From the NCBI GenBank assembly GCA_016868815.1, contig VGFQ01000012.1, positions 16,028 to 80,027 of the forward strand: a DNA stretch of 64,000 bases, given 5' to 3'. A model generated the notes under the pieces. The model was not told the origin of the DNA. It saw only the letters and a program-made list of their open reading frames with translations, and did not search any database. Position numbers and translations under genes: made by a program. Source of the stretch: Bacteroidota bacterium (lineage in GTDB: Bacteria; Bacteroidota; Bacteroidia; Chitinophagales; Chitinophagaceae). Positions 36,070 to 46,322 of the stretch are shown here, in pieces; position 1 is the stretch's first letter, and each line of letters starts with the position of its first letter.

Positions 36070-37392
36070 ATGAAAATCTCCGTTGTAGGTACAGGCTATG
36101 TGGGCCTAGTATCTGGTACTTGTTTCGCTGAAACGGGTAACTATGTGACGTGCGTAGACATCGATCCCAAAAAAGTTGATAAACTCCGATCTGGCCAAAT
36201 CACCATCTTTGAGCCGGGCCTCGAGAAGCTCTTCCTTCGCAACCTCAAGGAAGGTCGCCTGCATTTCACGACGGACCTGCAGGAAGGAATCCGCGAGGCA
36301 GAAATCATCTTCCTGGCCCTGCCCACCCCCCCGGGAGAAGACGGATCGGCAGATTTGAAATACGTACTTGGAGTGGCTCGAGACCTTGGCAAGATCCTTG
36401 ACCGCTACGTGGTGGTTGTGGACAAGAGCACCGTCCCGGTAGGTACTGCGGAAAAAGTGCGTTCCGCCATCACCGAATATTTTCAAGGTGAGTTCGACGT
36501 TGTCTCCAACCCGGAATTCTTGCGGGAAGGAGTGGCGGTAGATGATTTTATGAAGCCGGACCGGGTCGTCCTGGGAACGGATTCCGAGCGCGCCCGCAAG
36601 CTCATGTCTGAATTGTACGCCCCTTATATCCGTTCCGGCAATCCCATCATCTTCATGGATGAACGCTCTGCAGAACTCACCAAATATGCCGCAAACTCTT
36701 TTCTGGCCACCAAAATTTCGTTTATGAACGAGATCGCCCAGCTATGTGAGCGCCTGGGCGCTGATGTCGACCTGGTGCGCAGGGGCATTGGTAGCGATGA
36801 ACGCATCGGTAAGCGCTTCCTGTTCCCGGGTATAGGCTACGGGGGGAGTTGCTTCCCCAAAGACGTACAGGCCTTGGTCAAAAGCGCTATAGAGGTGGGC
36901 TATGACTTTCAGATTCTGAATGCGGTGATGGAGGTCAATGAAAAGCAAAAACTGCATCTTTTGCCTTCCATTCGTTCCCATTTCGGAGGAAAGCTCAGGG
37001 GAAAGCATTTTGCCCTCTGGGGACTGGCCTTCAAGCCCAATACAGACGATATTCGCGAAGCCCCAGCCTTGATCATGATTGACGCCTTGCTCGCAGAAGG
37101 GGCCAGCGTTTGTTGTTTTGACCCTGAAGCCATGAATAATGTCAGGGCGGTGTATGGTGATCGTATCTGCTTTGCCGAGAATCCCTATGATGCCCTGGCG
37201 GATGCAGATGCACTGATCATCGCTACCGAGTGGAATGAGTTCCGCACGCCCGACTTCCTCCGAATCGTCAAGCATTTGAAAAACAGGATTATCTTCGACG
37301 GCCGCAACTTATTTGACGTAGATGCCATCAGGGACCTCGGGTTCCATTATGTCAGCGTAGGTAGATCGGCATCCCTGCCCATCGTAAAATAG
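36070..37392 (+). CDS. UDP-glucose 6-dehydrogenase
   Basis: A 440-residue NAD-dependent oxidase of UDP-glucose to UDP-glucuronate. The N-terminal Rossmann motif is [16 protein letters not shown], the central helix region contains the [16 protein letters not shown] segment, and the catalytic Cys is in [16 protein letters not shown]. The C-terminal UDP-binding domain has [16 protein letters not shown]. The start at 36070 is four bases after the upstream stop. The next gene, UDP-xylose synthase, uses its product directly. Confidence 0.95.
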   Translation: MKISVVGTGYVGLVSGTCFAETGNYVTCVDIDPKKVDKLRSGQITIFEPGLEKLFLRNLKEGRLHFTTDLQEGIREAEIIFLALPTPPGEDGSADLKYVLGVARDLGKILDRYVVVVDKSTVPVGTAEKVRSAITEYFQGEFDVVSNPEFLREGVAVDDFMKPDRVVLGTDSERARKLMSELYAPYIRSGNPIIFMDERSAELTKYAANSFLATKISFMNEIAQLCERLGADVDLVRRGIGSDERIGKRFLFPGIGYGGSCFPKDVQALVKSAIEVGYDFQILNAVMEVNEKQKLHLLPSIRSHFGGKLRGKHFALWGLAFKPNTDDIREAPALIMIDALLAEGASVCCFDPEAMNNVRAVYGDRICFAENPYDALADADALIIATEWNEFRTPDFLRIVKHLKNRIIFDGRNLFDVDAIRDLGFHYVSVGRSASLPIVK

Positions 37393-37396
37393 CATT

Positions 37397-38380
37397 ATGG
37401 ACAGAAAAAGAGTACTCATCACGGGGGCTGCTGGATTTCTGGGATCACACCTATGCGATAGATTTATTCGGGAAGGATGTGATGTCATCGGGATGGATAA
37501 CCTGGTCACAGGGGACCTTCGCAACATCGAGCACCTGTTTCGCCTCAAGGAATTCGAATTCTATCACCACGATGTCTCGAAGTTTATCCATGTGCCTGGC
37601 CGCATAGACTATATCCTGCATTTCGCCTCCCCTGCTAGCCCGATCGACTATCTGAAAATCCCGATTCAGACCCTAAAGGTGGGAGCATTGGGAACGCATA
37701 ACTGCCTTGGACTCGCCAAGACAAAAAATGCCCGGATTTTAGTGGCCTCTACTTCCGAGGTATATGGAGACCCACTCGTGCATCCCCAAACGGAGGAGTA
37801 TTGGGGAAATGTTAACCCTGTGGGTCCAAGAGGTGTATATGATGAGGCCAAGCGCTTCATGGAGTCCATCACCATGGCCTACCATACCTTTCATGGATTA
37901 GAGACCCGGATCGTCCGGATCTTCAACACCTATGGGCCAAAGATGCGGCTGAACGATGGCAGAGCCTTGCCGGCATTCATCGGGCAGGCACTGCGCGGAG
38001 AGGACCTGACCGTATTTGGCGATGGCAGCCAGACCCGTTCTTTCTGTTATGTGGACGATCTGGTGGAAGGCATCTATCGGCTCTTGCTCTCGGATTATGC
38101 CTATCCCGTTAACATCGGAAATCCTATTGAAATTTCCCTGCTAGACTTTGCCCGTGAAATCATCTCCCTGACTGGCACTGACCGGAAGATTGCCTTCAAG
38201 CCATTGCCAGTGGACGACCCCAAACAACGCAAGCCAGACATCAGCAAGGCAAAAAGCCTGCTCGGCTGGGAGCCGAAGGTAGACCGCTCCACGGGCCTCC
38301 GCATCACCTATGAATATTTCAAATCCCTGCCCCCTGAAGACCTTTACCGCCAACCAAAGGAATTCAACTTTAGCAGATAA
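37397..38380 (+). CDS. uxs: UDP-glucuronate decarboxylase (UDP-xylose synthase)
   Basis: A 327-residue extended SDR that turns UDP-glucuronate into UDP-xylose. It has the cofactor motif [16 protein letters not shown], the [11 protein letters not shown] segment, [14 protein letters not shown], and the catalytic YDEAKR. These are hallmarks of UXS and separate it from ordinary epimerases. It begins four bases after the dehydrogenase stop and ends two bases before the next gene, so the cluster is tightly cotranscribed. Confidence 0.95.
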   Translation: MDRKRVLITGAAGFLGSHLCDRFIREGCDVIGMDNLVTGDLRNIEHLFRLKEFEFYHHDVSKFIHVPGRIDYILHFASPASPIDYLKIPIQTLKVGALGTHNCLGLAKTKNARILVASTSEVYGDPLVHPQTEEYWGNVNPVGPRGVYDEAKRFMESITMAYHTFHGLETRIVRIFNTYGPKMRLNDGRALPAFIGQALRGEDLTVFGDGSQTRSFCYVDDLVEGIYRLLLSDYAYPVNIGNPIEISLLDFAREIISLTGTDRKIAFKPLPVDDPKQRKPDISKAKSLLGWEPKVDRSTGLRITYEYFKSLPPEDLYRQPKEFNFSR

Positions 38381-38382
38381 TT

Positions 38383-39678
38383 ATGAAAATCTACCAAGAC
38401 CTTCTCGACGGGAAGGCTAAGCTGGGCGTTATCGGTCTTGGGTATGTTGGTCTGCCCATAGCTCTGGAGTTTGCCAAGCGCGTTCATGTGATCGGGTTTG
38501 ATATCAACACCAAACGCATCTGTATGATGCAGATGGGCATCGATCCCAGCAAAGAGGTCGACGAATCCGAATTCAAAGGCCGCAATATTGTCTTCACGGA
38601 TAACATCGACATGCTCCGAGAAGTCCGTTTCTTTGTTGTGGCGGTCCCTACGCCGGTGGATGGCTTCAACATCCCGGATCTGAAGCCAGTCCTAGGGGCT
38701 TCCGAGACCATAGGGAAAATCATCAAGACAGGAGATTACGTCGTCTTTGAATCCACTGTATATCCGGGTTGCACTGAAGAGGACTGCCTGCCAATCATCG
38801 AACGCCTGTCAGGGCTCAGGGTCGGAACTGACTTCAAGCTGGGGTATTCTCCGGAACGCATCAACCCGGGCGACAAGAAGAATACCCTTCGGAATGTCGT
38901 CAAGATCGCGTCAGGCAGCGATGAAGTGTCTACTGAGGAGATTGCTAAGACATATGAATTGGTTGTAGATGCTGGCGTCTACCGGGCCCCGTCTATCAAA
39001 GTAGCTGAAGCAGCCAAGATCGTAGAAAACACGCAGCGCGACCTGAATATAGCCTTGATGAATGAGCTGTCCATGATCTTTGACCGAATGGGCATCAACA
39101 CCTACGATGTGCTAGAGGCAGCCGGTACCAAGTGGAACTTCCTGAAATTCTCGCCGGGGCTGGTGGGCGGGCATTGCATAGGTGTGGATCCATATTATCT
39201 TACACATAAGGCAGAAGCGCTGGGATATGACGCGAAAGTGATCGCCGCTTCCCGATTTATCAATGACAACATGGCCCGCAATGTGGCGCGGAAGGTCATC
39301 CAGCATGTACTCCGAAACGCTCAGGATGCGAACCACGCCCGGGTGTTGGTGAAAGGAGTAACCTTTAAGGAAGATGTCAGTGATATCCGAAATTCCAAGA
39401 TCATCGATACCGTCAAAGAGATACAGTCTTTCAACATCGCTGTAGATATTGTAGATCCATTTGCCCAACCAGATGAGGTCGAGTATGAGTATGGACTGAA
39501 GCTAGCTATAGAGGATGGGCGTGATTATGACGCGGTGATCATCGCTACAGCGCACTCGCCCTATAAGTCGCTCCGCCCCGAAGAATTGTACGCCCTATGT
39601 AGGCCATCGGGGCTTATCGCAGACCTCAAAGGGATTTTTAAAGGACAGATCAAGGAGCGCGACTACTGGAGCCTGTAA
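38383..39678 (+). CDS. Nucleotide sugar dehydrogenase (TviB/WbpA-like UDP-HexNAc 6-dehydrogenase)
   Basis: A 431-residue paralogue of the dehydrogenase two genes upstream, but of the other subfamily. It starts KLGVIGLGYVGLPIALEFAK, has FVVAVPTPVDGFN and FESTVYPGCTEEDCLP, and the catalytic Cys is in GLVGGHCIGVDPYYLT. This signature typifies TviB/WbpO/WbpA enzymes acting on UDP-GlcNAc or UDP-GalNAc. With the DegT aminotransferase it could make amino-uronic acids for a surface glycan. Two bases separate it from the UXS gene. Confidence 0.92.
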   Translation: MKIYQDLLDGKAKLGVIGLGYVGLPIALEFAKRVHVIGFDINTKRICMMQMGIDPSKEVDESEFKGRNIVFTDNIDMLREVRFFVVAVPTPVDGFNIPDLKPVLGASETIGKIIKTGDYVVFESTVYPGCTEEDCLPIIERLSGLRVGTDFKLGYSPERINPGDKKNTLRNVVKIASGSDEVSTEEIAKTYELVVDAGVYRAPSIKVAEAAKIVENTQRDLNIALMNELSMIFDRMGINTYDVLEAAGTKWNFLKFSPGLVGGHCIGVDPYYLTHKAEALGYDAKVIAASRFINDNMARNVARKVIQHVLRNAQDANHARVLVKGVTFKEDVSDIRNSKIIDTVKEIQSFNIAVDIVDPFAQPDEVEYEYGLKLAIEDGRDYDAVIIATAHSPYKSLRPEELYALCRPSGLIADLKGIFKGQIKERDYWSL

Positions 39679-39694
39679 TCGAAAATATACACAG

Positions 39695-40747
39695 ATGCAG
39701 AGGAAGCTGTTGGTCACTGGGGGGGCAGGATTTATTGGTTCTCATGTGGTGCGGCGGCTGGTAGCACGCTACCCTTCTTACCAGATTCTCAACCTGGATG
39801 CGCTTACCTATGCCGGGAACCTAGAGAATCTACGCGACGTGGAGGCTTCCCCCAACTATCAGTTTGTACATGCGGATATCACAGACGAAGCCGCCATGGA
39901 TCGGGTATTTGCCGATCACGTCGCCGACGCGGTCATTCACCTAGCAGCGGAAAGTCATGTCGACAGATCCATCCTCGATCCCCTGTCGTTCATCCGCACC
40001 AATGTGCTTGGAACGGCGGTACTCCTCAATGCAGCCCGCAAACACTGGGCTGGGAGAAGCGATGTGCTCTTTTATCATGTCTCTACAGACGAAGTGTATG
40101 GAAGCCTGGGGGATATCGGTTTTTTCACGGAGGATACGCCCTATGATCCCCGATCTCCTTATTCTGCCTCCAAGGCTTCTTCCGACCATCTCGTAAAGGC
40201 CTATCACCATACATTCGGGCTTCCGGTGGTCATCTCCAACTGTTCCAATAATTATGGCTCGCATCAGTTTCCGGAAAAGCTCATCCCGCTGATGATCCAT
40301 AATATTGTGCAGCGGAAGCCTCTGCCTGTCTATGGAGAAGGACTCAACGTGCGTGACTGGCTATGGGTGGAAGATCATGCCGCAGCGATCGACATCGTCT
40401 TTCATAAAGGTAGGCTTGGGGAGACCTACAATATCGGAGGTTTCAACGAGTGGAAAAATATCGATCTGGTACATCTGCTATGCCGGATCATGGATCGTAA
40501 GCTGCAGCGGGAAGCCGGTGACAGCGCATCCCTGATTACCTATGTCAAAGATCGGGCAGGCCATGACAGACGCTACGCCATTGACGCTTCCAAGATCCAA
40601 TGCGAGCTGGGCTGGAGTCCTTCCCTGCAGTTTGAAGAGGGGCTAGAGCGGACGGTTGAGTGGTATCTTGCCCATCCAGAATGGGTGGAACACATCACCA
40701 GTGGCAGCTATGCTGACTATTACCAACGGCAATACATCCATCGGTAA
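39695..40747 (+). CDS. rfbB: dTDP-glucose 4,6-dehydratase
   Basis: A 350-residue SDR making dTDP-4-keto-6-deoxyglucose. Landmarks are LLVTGGAGFIGSHVVRR, HLAAESHVDRS, the catalytic region HVSTDEVYGSLG and YSASKASSDHLV with the catalytic Tyr and Lys. The sequence SNNYGSHQFPEKLIPLM is typical of RmlB. It starts 16 bases after the preceding gene and feeds rfbC and rfbD. Confidence 0.96.
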   Translation: MQRKLLVTGGAGFIGSHVVRRLVARYPSYQILNLDALTYAGNLENLRDVEASPNYQFVHADITDEAAMDRVFADHVADAVIHLAAESHVDRSILDPLSFIRTNVLGTAVLLNAARKHWAGRSDVLFYHVSTDEVYGSLGDIGFFTEDTPYDPRSPYSASKASSDHLVKAYHHTFGLPVVISNCSNNYGSHQFPEKLIPLMIHNIVQRKPLPVYGEGLNVRDWLWVEDHAAAIDIVFHKGRLGETYNIGGFNEWKNIDLVHLLCRIMDRKLQREAGDSASLITYVKDRAGHDRRYAIDASKIQCELGWSPSLQFEEGLERTVEWYLAHPEWVEHITSGSYADYYQRQYIHR

Positions 40748-40759
40748 CGACGATTGATT

Positions 40760-41311
40760 ATGAAAGTTCTTACTACCGCATTCCCGGGCGTACTTATCAT
40801 TGAGCCGGTCGTCTACCACGACAATCGGGGTTTGTTTCTGGAAGGATTCAATCATCATCGTTATCAGGAGTCTGGCATCCCATTCGAATGGGTGCAGGAT
40901 AACCTTTCCGCTTCTGTCCGGGGCGTCGTCCGGGGACTTCATTTCCAGAAGGATCCTGCCGCACAAACCAAGCTGGTGCAGGTGGTGCACGGATGCATCC
41001 TAGATGTCATACTAGACATCCGATTGGGTTCTCCTACGTTTGGTAAGCATATCAGTATTGAACTAGATGCACAACTTCGCCGCCAAATATTAATTCCCAG
41101 AGGCTTTGCACATGGTTTCTCCGTGCTCTCCCAGACAGCGGAGGTGATGTACAAGACGGATGCGTATTATAGTAAGACCTATGAGGCAGGCATCCTGTTC
41201 AACGACCCGGATTTGAAGATCGACTGGGGGATTTCTGCGGAGGATTACCTAGTCTCTCCGAGGGACAGGGCTATGCCCCCCCTCTGTAATCTTGGATATG
41301 CTTTCGAATGA
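40760..41311 (+). CDS. rfbC: dTDP-4-dehydrorhamnose 3,5-epimerase
   Basis: A 183-residue cupin epimerase. It has PVVYHDNRGLFLEGF at the N-terminus, VQDNLSASVRGVVRGLHFQ with the catalytic His region, DIRLGSPTFGKH, PRGFAHGFSVLS and YYSKTYEAGI. Length and motifs are those of RmlC. The ATG at 40760 is preferred over the TTG six bases earlier. Its stop overlaps the rfbD start as ATGA. Confidence 0.96.
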   Translation: MKVLTTAFPGVLIIEPVVYHDNRGLFLEGFNHHRYQESGIPFEWVQDNLSASVRGVVRGLHFQKDPAAQTKLVQVVHGCILDVILDIRLGSPTFGKHISIELDAQLRRQILIPRGFAHGFSVLSQTAEVMYKTDAYYSKTYEAGILFNDPDLKIDWGISAEDYLVSPRDRAMPPLCNLGYAFE

Positions 41312-42189
41312 GTCAGCACCACCCGCATCGTATTCTGGTCACAGGCGCTGACGGCCAGCTGGCTCAATGCATCCGGCTGGAGGCTGTACATCATCCCGAA
41401 CACACCTTTCGTTTTGTCACACGTGCAGACATGCCCATCGGCGACCCGGAAAAGGTCCGGGCCGTTTTCTTAGCATGGGCTCCCACCGTCTGCATCAACT
41501 GTGCCGCCTATACTGCGGTGGACAGGGCGGAGGTCGAAGAAACAGAGGCTCTCCACGTGAATGCAGTGGCGGTAGGCATCCTGGCGGCTGCCTGTCGGGA
41601 GCAGCGGGTACAACTGATCCATCTCTCAACTGACTATGTGTTTTCGGGAAATGCGCAGACTCCCTACCGGGAAGACGATCCGACCGAGCCATTGGGGGTG
41701 TATGGTGCCTCCAAGCGGGCTGGGGAGGTCCTTGCCCAGCAAGAGGCCCCCGAGAGCCTGGTCATCCGTACTTCCTGGGTTTATTCCGAAGTCGGGAAGA
41801 ACTTTTTGCTGACGATGGTCCGTCTGATGTCTGAGCGAGATTCAGTAGGTGTCATCTCAGACCAGTGGGGCTGTCCAACCTATGCCCGCGACCTGGCAGA
41901 TGCATTGCTTCGCATCATCGATGGTGGACGCTTCACCCCAGGGATCTACCACTATTGCAATGAGGGGGCCATCACTTGGTACCGTTTTGCGACGGCCATC
42001 CGAGACCTGCTGGGCAGCGCTTGCGAAGTAAGGTCGATTCCGACCCATGAATACCCCACCCCTGTTCGTCGGCCAGCCTACAGTGTCCTGGATACGCGTC
42101 GGTTCCGGCAAACATTTGGGATCATGCCCCCACCTTGGCTGGTCAGCCTGGAGGTTTGCCTTAGCCGGCTTAGGCATGCGCAAGGCTAA
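41308..42189 (+). CDS. rfbD: dTDP-4-dehydrorhamnose reductase
   Basis: A 293-residue RmlD, the last step to dTDP-L-rhamnose. It has ILVTGADGQLAQ, CINCAAYTAVDRAEVEE, LSTDYVFSGNAQTPYRED and VYGASKRAGE, with the catalytic Tyr and Lys, then VIRTSWVYSEVGKNF. It closes the sugar cluster. The thymidylyltransferase RfbA that would supply dTDP-glucose is not in the window. Confidence 0.95.
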   Translation: MSQHHPHRILVTGADGQLAQCIRLEAVHHPEHTFRFVTRADMPIGDPEKVRAVFLAWAPTVCINCAAYTAVDRAEVEETEALHVNAVAVGILAAACREQRVQLIHLSTDYVFSGNAQTPYREDDPTEPLGVYGASKRAGEVLAQQEAPESLVIRTSWVYSEVGKNFLLTMVRLMSERDSVGVISDQWGCPTYARDLADALLRIIDGGRFTPGIYHYCNEGAITWYRFATAIRDLLGSACEVRSIPTHEYPTPVRRPAYSVLDTRRFRQTFGIMPPPWLVSLEVCLSRLRHAQG

Positions 42190-42240
42190 AGCCTACGGCG
42201 TTTCCATACGGTTCGGGTATCTTTGCTAAAAGCGACTCCA

Positions 42241-42684
42241 ATGCCCCTCATACGTGCTGCCCTCACTGATCCTGACTATGGTTTCGATATCTCTGACGAG
42301 TGCGGACATACCCTGCGGATGGATATCCCCGTCGATCAGGGCGGCGGTGGAACAGGCTTCCGACCCATGCAAACTTTGCTGGCAGCGCTTTGCGGTTGCA
42401 GTGGGGTAGACATCGTAAGCATCCTCCAGAAACAACGGCAGTCTATGACAGGGCTGGAAATCGAAGTCGACGCGGCTCGTGCGACCGGAGGGGATGTAGC
42501 ACTCTGGGAGACCATCGATCTTCATTTTCATATCACTGGCGAAGTATTACCGGATAAGGCCTGGAGGGCTGTACAACTCTCGATTGACAAGTACTGCTCT
42601 GTGGCTGAGACCCTTCGAAGGGCAGGTGCCCGGATTGTCTGGCAGCTGTCAGTCAATGGCCGTCTTGTGCCAGCAGAAGTTTGA
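42241..42684 (+). CDS. OsmC family protein
   Basis: A 147-residue OsmC/Ohr-like protein. The two redox Cys are in LAALCGCSGVDIVSIL and DKYCSVAETLRRAG, the usual positions for thiol peroxidase activity. The domain TGFRPMQTLLAAL is typical of the OsmC (YhfA) group rather than Ohr. It starts 51 bases after rfbD and precedes metZ by 28 bases. The ATG at 42241 was used; the TTG at 42223 is less likely. Confidence 0.88.
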   Translation: MPLIRAALTDPDYGFDISDECGHTLRMDIPVDQGGGGTGFRPMQTLLAALCGCSGVDIVSILQKQRQSMTGLEIEVDAARATGGDVALWETIDLHFHITGEVLPDKAWRAVQLSIDKYCSVAETLRRAGARIVWQLSVNGRLVPAEV

Positions 42685-42712
42685 CATGTAACCTTCAGAA
42701 AATTGTTCATCC

Positions 42713-43885
42713 ATGCCCAGATATCCCGAGACAGAAGCCGTCAGGATCCAGACGCCGCGAACCGGTGAGAAGGAACACGCTACCCCGCTTTTTTTAACCA
42801 GCAGTTTTGTCTACGACTCAGCGGAGGATATGGTGGCCGCCTTTGCCGATGAGAGCCTGAAGCTCAACATTTATTCCCGGTTTTCCAATCCAACAGTGGA
42901 TGAATTCGTTCAGAAAGTATGCGTCCTGGAAGGCGCTGAAGACGGGATCGCCACCGCCACCGGCATGGCGGCCATTTTCTCCACGTTTATGACCTTTCTA
43001 TCCAAGGGAGATCACATCTTATCCGCTTCGGCAGTCTTCGGTTCTACGCATGCGATCTTGACAAAGTACCTTCCCAAATGGGGTATTCAGCATACCTATT
43101 TCTCCATGACCGATCCCGGCTCGATAGAGGGACTGATCCGCCCGGAGACGAAAATGTTGTATCTGGAAACTCCCTCCAACCCCGGGCTTGACATCATCGA
43201 CATCGCCTACCTCGCTGGCATCTGCCGTGCGCGGGGTGTGCTGCTGGTCGTAGACAACTGCTTTGCCACGCCTGTCGTCCAGCGGCCCATACCTTTAGGG
43301 GCAGACATTGTCATCCACTCTGCCACCAAGTTTATGGACGGTCAAGGCAGGGTACTTGGCGGCGTCGTCGTAGGTCGGAAAGAACTCATCGAGCCCCTGT
43401 ATCTTTTTGTCCGGAATACTGGGCCTTCTATGAGCCCCTTCAACGCCTGGGTACTCAGTAAGAGCCTCGAAACGCTCTATATCCGCATGGAGCGGCATGC
43501 AGCCAGCGCCCTCCGCATCGCCACTGTATTGGATGAACATCCTGCCATCACCCGGGTACGCTATCCTTTTCTTTCCTCCCATCCGGCCTATGAGGTTGCG
43601 ATCCGCCAAATGAAAAATGGAGGAGGCATCGTCACCTGTGAACTCAAAGGTGGCATCGAGGCGGGCAAGCGTTTCCTCAACCGGTTGCAGATGTTATCCA
43701 TAACTAATAATTTGGGCGACAGCCGGAGTATTGCAGCCCATCCGGCCAGCACCACCCATTCGAAACTGACTGAGGAAGAACGCCTCGCGGTGGGCATCAC
43801 CCATGGCCTGATCCGTATATCCGTCGGCCTGGAACATCCTGAAGATATCCTGGCCGATATCCTGCAGGCGCTGGCAGTGCCTTGA
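42713..43885 (+). CDS. metZ: O-succinylhomoserine sulfhydrylase/Cys-Met metabolism PLP enzyme
   Basis: A 390-residue gamma-family PLP enzyme. It has FLTSSFVYDSAEDMVAAF, YSRFSNPTVDEF, the cofactor region TGMAAIFSTF, LLVVDNCFATPVVQRP and the Schiff-base Lys in HSATKFMDGQGRVLGG. The YSRFSNPT and FMDGQGR motifs point to the MetZ type, which makes homocysteine from O-succinyl- or O-acetylhomoserine and sulfide. Its TGA is followed 11 bases later by galK. Confidence 0.93.
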   Translation: MPRYPETEAVRIQTPRTGEKEHATPLFLTSSFVYDSAEDMVAAFADESLKLNIYSRFSNPTVDEFVQKVCVLEGAEDGIATATGMAAIFSTFMTFLSKGDHILSASAVFGSTHAILTKYLPKWGIQHTYFSMTDPGSIEGLIRPETKMLYLETPSNPGLDIIDIAYLAGICRARGVLLVVDNCFATPVVQRPIPLGADIVIHSATKFMDGQGRVLGGVVVGRKELIEPLYLFVRNTGPSMSPFNAWVLSKSLETLYIRMERHAASALRIATVLDEHPAITRVRYPFLSSHPAYEVAIRQMKNGGGIVTCELKGGIEAGKRFLNRLQMLSITNNLGDSRSIAAHPASTTHSKLTEEERLAVGITHGLIRISVGLEHPEDILADILQALAVP

Positions 43886-43896
43886 TCCATCAATCA

Positions 43897-45060
43897 ATGG
43901 AGACCATCCAATTCTCTCAGCTTAGCGCTGCTTTTGAAGGCTGCTTTGGAGCTCCCCCTCGTTTGTTCCGTTCGCCCGGCCGCATCAACCTAATTGGGGA
44001 ACATACGGATTACAATGAAGGCTATGTCTTGCCGGCAGCCATCGGGCGCTATGTCTATGTTGCAATGGCCCCTCGGGATGATGGCTTGATACGGCTGCGG
44101 TCGATGGATTTTCCAGAGGCCTATGAAGGGCATGTCGACAACCTGGCGGTCTGTGACATATCCTGGGCCAACTATGTCCTTGGCATCCTCCATGGCATGC
44201 AGGCGCGTGGGCTTTCCTGTCGGGGCTTCGACGCTTTTTTTGCCGCTGACCTGCCCGTAGGGGCCGGCCTTTCCTCCAGTGCAGCCCTCTGCTGTGCAGC
44301 AGCCTTTGGCCTGAATGCCCTCTTTGATTGGCCACTCCACCGGCTCGAGATGGCAGAGCTGGCCCAGGGTGCTGAGCATCGCTATGCAGGCGTGTTGTGT
44401 GGAATCATGGATCCCTTTGCCAGTTTGTTTGGCCGGGAAGGGCATTTCATACGCCTGGACTGCCGCTCGCGGGCGCATACGTACATACCATTTTTGACGG
44501 AGCACTATCAGCTGACACTGTTGAACACAAACGTCAAACACCACCTGGCCTCTTCTGCCTACAACCAGCGAAGGCAGGAATGTGCGCAGGGACTGGCATG
44601 GATTCAGGCTCATATGCCGGCAGCCTCTTCCCTTCGTGAGGTAACGATGGAGATGATCGATCGCTATGTGGCGGTAAGGGACGAAACCACCGCCCGACGC
44701 TGCCGGTATGTGGTGGCAGAAAACCAGCGACTGCTGCAGCTCTGCGAAGATCTGCAGCGCGGTGACCTTGCCGCGGCCGGCGCCAAGATGTATGAGACAC
44801 ATGCCGGGCTGAGCCAGCAGTATGAAGTCAGCTGCCCGGAAGCTGATTTTCTTGTCAGCCATGCACAGACAGCGCCAGCCGTGCTGGGCGCTCGGATGAT
44901 GGGAGGTGGTTTTGGGGGTTGCATCCTGGCATTGGTAGCCCGAGAAAAGGCGGCAGCATGGGAGCAAGACCTGGGAAATCGCTATGAAGATGCCTTCGGG
45001 AAAACCCTTTCGACGTTGTCGGTTCACCCCGCCGATGGCACCAGCGAAATGCTTATCTGA
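43897..45060 (+). CDS. galK: Galactokinase
   Basis: A 387-residue GHMP kinase. The galactokinase signature is SPGRINLIGEHTDYNEGYVLP, the ATP motif is LPVGAGLSSSAALCCAAAF, and the C-terminal motif is LGARMMGGGFGGCILAL. It phosphorylates galactose in the Leloir pathway. The aldose epimerase follows after 47 bases, a common pairing. The ATG at 43897 is used; the ORF track starts at an upstream TTG that overlaps metZ. Confidence 0.96.
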   Translation: METIQFSQLSAAFEGCFGAPPRLFRSPGRINLIGEHTDYNEGYVLPAAIGRYVYVAMAPRDDGLIRLRSMDFPEAYEGHVDNLAVCDISWANYVLGILHGMQARGLSCRGFDAFFAADLPVGAGLSSSAALCCAAAFGLNALFDWPLHRLEMAELAQGAEHRYAGVLCGIMDPFASLFGREGHFIRLDCRSRAHTYIPFLTEHYQLTLLNTNVKHHLASSAYNQRRQECAQGLAWIQAHMPAASSLREVTMEMIDRYVAVRDETTARRCRYVVAENQRLLQLCEDLQRGDLAAAGAKMYETHAGLSQQYEVSCPEADFLVSHAQTAPAVLGARMMGGGFGGCILALVAREKAAAWEQDLGNRYEDAFGKTLSTLSVHPADGTSEMLI

Positions 45061-45107
45061 TATATTTCATATTGCGGATGCTTGTATTTTACCATATATT
45101 GTTTGGT

Positions 45108-46295
45108 ATGCAAGGCAGTAAATTTCACATGCTCATCCTCCTGTCGGGGCTGATGGGTCTCACAGGCTGTAAAGACCTCGGCAAGATGTTCTCACAATCC
45201 GGCGAAGAGCAAGAAAAGCGCAGCGCGCTAAAAGGATATCCCTCTGATGAAGATTTTACCGATAGCCTGGATGGAAAGCCAATCAGGATCTATGAGTTGC
45301 GAAACAGTAGTGGCACGCGTGTCTTGCTGAGTAACTATGGCGCGCGCGTGATAGGGGTATGGCTCCCGGATGCGAAAGGAGCCATGACAGATGTGTGCCT
45401 GGGGATGGGCAGCTCGGCCGACTACCTAAATCCAGGAGCTAAGTTTTTCGGGTCTGTTATCGGTCGCTTTGCCAACAGGATCGCAAAAGGAGGGTTTACA
45501 CTTGACGGGGTCTACTATACCCTCGATCAGAATAATGGGCCCAATAGCCTCCACGGCGGGCGCACCGGCTTCCATAGCAGGGTATGGGAAAGTGCTCAGG
45601 TGGGCAGCGATAAGATCATTTTCAGCCTTGTATCCCCTGATGGGGAGGAAGGCTATCCTGGGAACCTGCTGGTATCTGTGACATACCAAATGATGGTAGA
45701 CAATTCGCTGAACATCGAGTACGCGGCTACTTGTGATGCGCGTACTGTGTTGAATCTAACCAACCATGCATTCTGGAACCTGAACGGAGAGGGTAGTGGA
45801 GATATCCTGGGACATGAGATGATGATTGCGTCTACCCGGTTTACGCCCATCGATAGCAATCTAATCCCTACCGGTATAGAACCTGTTGCAGGCACGCCCC
45901 TAGATTTTTCTACACCGGCTCCCATTGGGCAGCGGATTGGACAGGACCATCCACAGCTCCTGCATGGCAAAGGGTATGACCATAACTTTATCCTTAACGG
46001 GCGTTCTGACTCCCTGCCCCGGTTGGCAGCCAGGGTACGGGGCAACAAGTCGGGTATAGTCATGGAAGTCCTCACAGATCAGCCTGGCATCCAGTTCTAC
46101 AGCGGCAACTTCATGAAAGGAGCCCAAACCCTCAAGAGCGGTGCGAAGGATGACTTCCGGACAGCCTTCTGCTTGGAGACCCAGCATTTCCCTGACTCCC
46201 CCAACAGGCCTGAGTTTCCGTCTACCGTCCTAGAGGCGGGGGAACGGTTTCATAGTACTACCCTCTACCGTTTTCGGATAGAAAAAGCACCCTAG
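45108..46295 (+). CDS. galM: Aldose 1-epimerase lipoprotein (galactose mutarotase)
   Basis: About 395 residues, with a lipoprotein signal MLILLSGLMGLTGCKD. The mutarotase domain covers residues 60-395: FGSVIGRFANRIAKGGFTLD, PNSLHGGRTGFHSRVW with the catalytic His, NLTNHAFWNLNG with the second His, and QHFPDSPNRPEFPST near the end, with the catalytic Glu in FCLETQHF. It should equilibrate galactose anomers in the periplasm before uptake, next to galK. The exact start among three Mets is uncertain; 45108 was chosen because it gives a short positively charged N-region. Confidence 0.93.
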   Translation: MQGSKFHMLILLSGLMGLTGCKDLGKMFSQSGEEQEKRSALKGYPSDEDFTDSLDGKPIRIYELRNSSGTRVLLSNYGARVIGVWLPDAKGAMTDVCLGMGSSADYLNPGAKFFGSVIGRFANRIAKGGFTLDGVYYTLDQNNGPNSLHGGRTGFHSRVWESAQVGSDKIIFSLVSPDGEEGYPGNLLVSVTYQMMVDNSLNIEYAATCDARTVLNLTNHAFWNLNGEGSGDILGHEMMIASTRFTPIDSNLIPTGIEPVAGTPLDFSTPAPIGQRIGQDHPQLLHGKGYDHNFILNGRSDSLPRLAARVRGNKSGIVMEVLTDQPGIQFYSGNFMKGAQTLKSGAKDDFRTAFCLETQHFPDSPNRPEFPSTVLEAGERFHSTTLYRFRIEKAP

Positions 46296-46322
46296 TCTCC
46301 AGCATCCTGGTGAAGTATAGCC

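Noticed and set aside
43990-45027. 345-residue minus-strand ORF
   Set aside because: It lies wholly opposite galK, whose motifs are unmistakable; the ORF has no family features.
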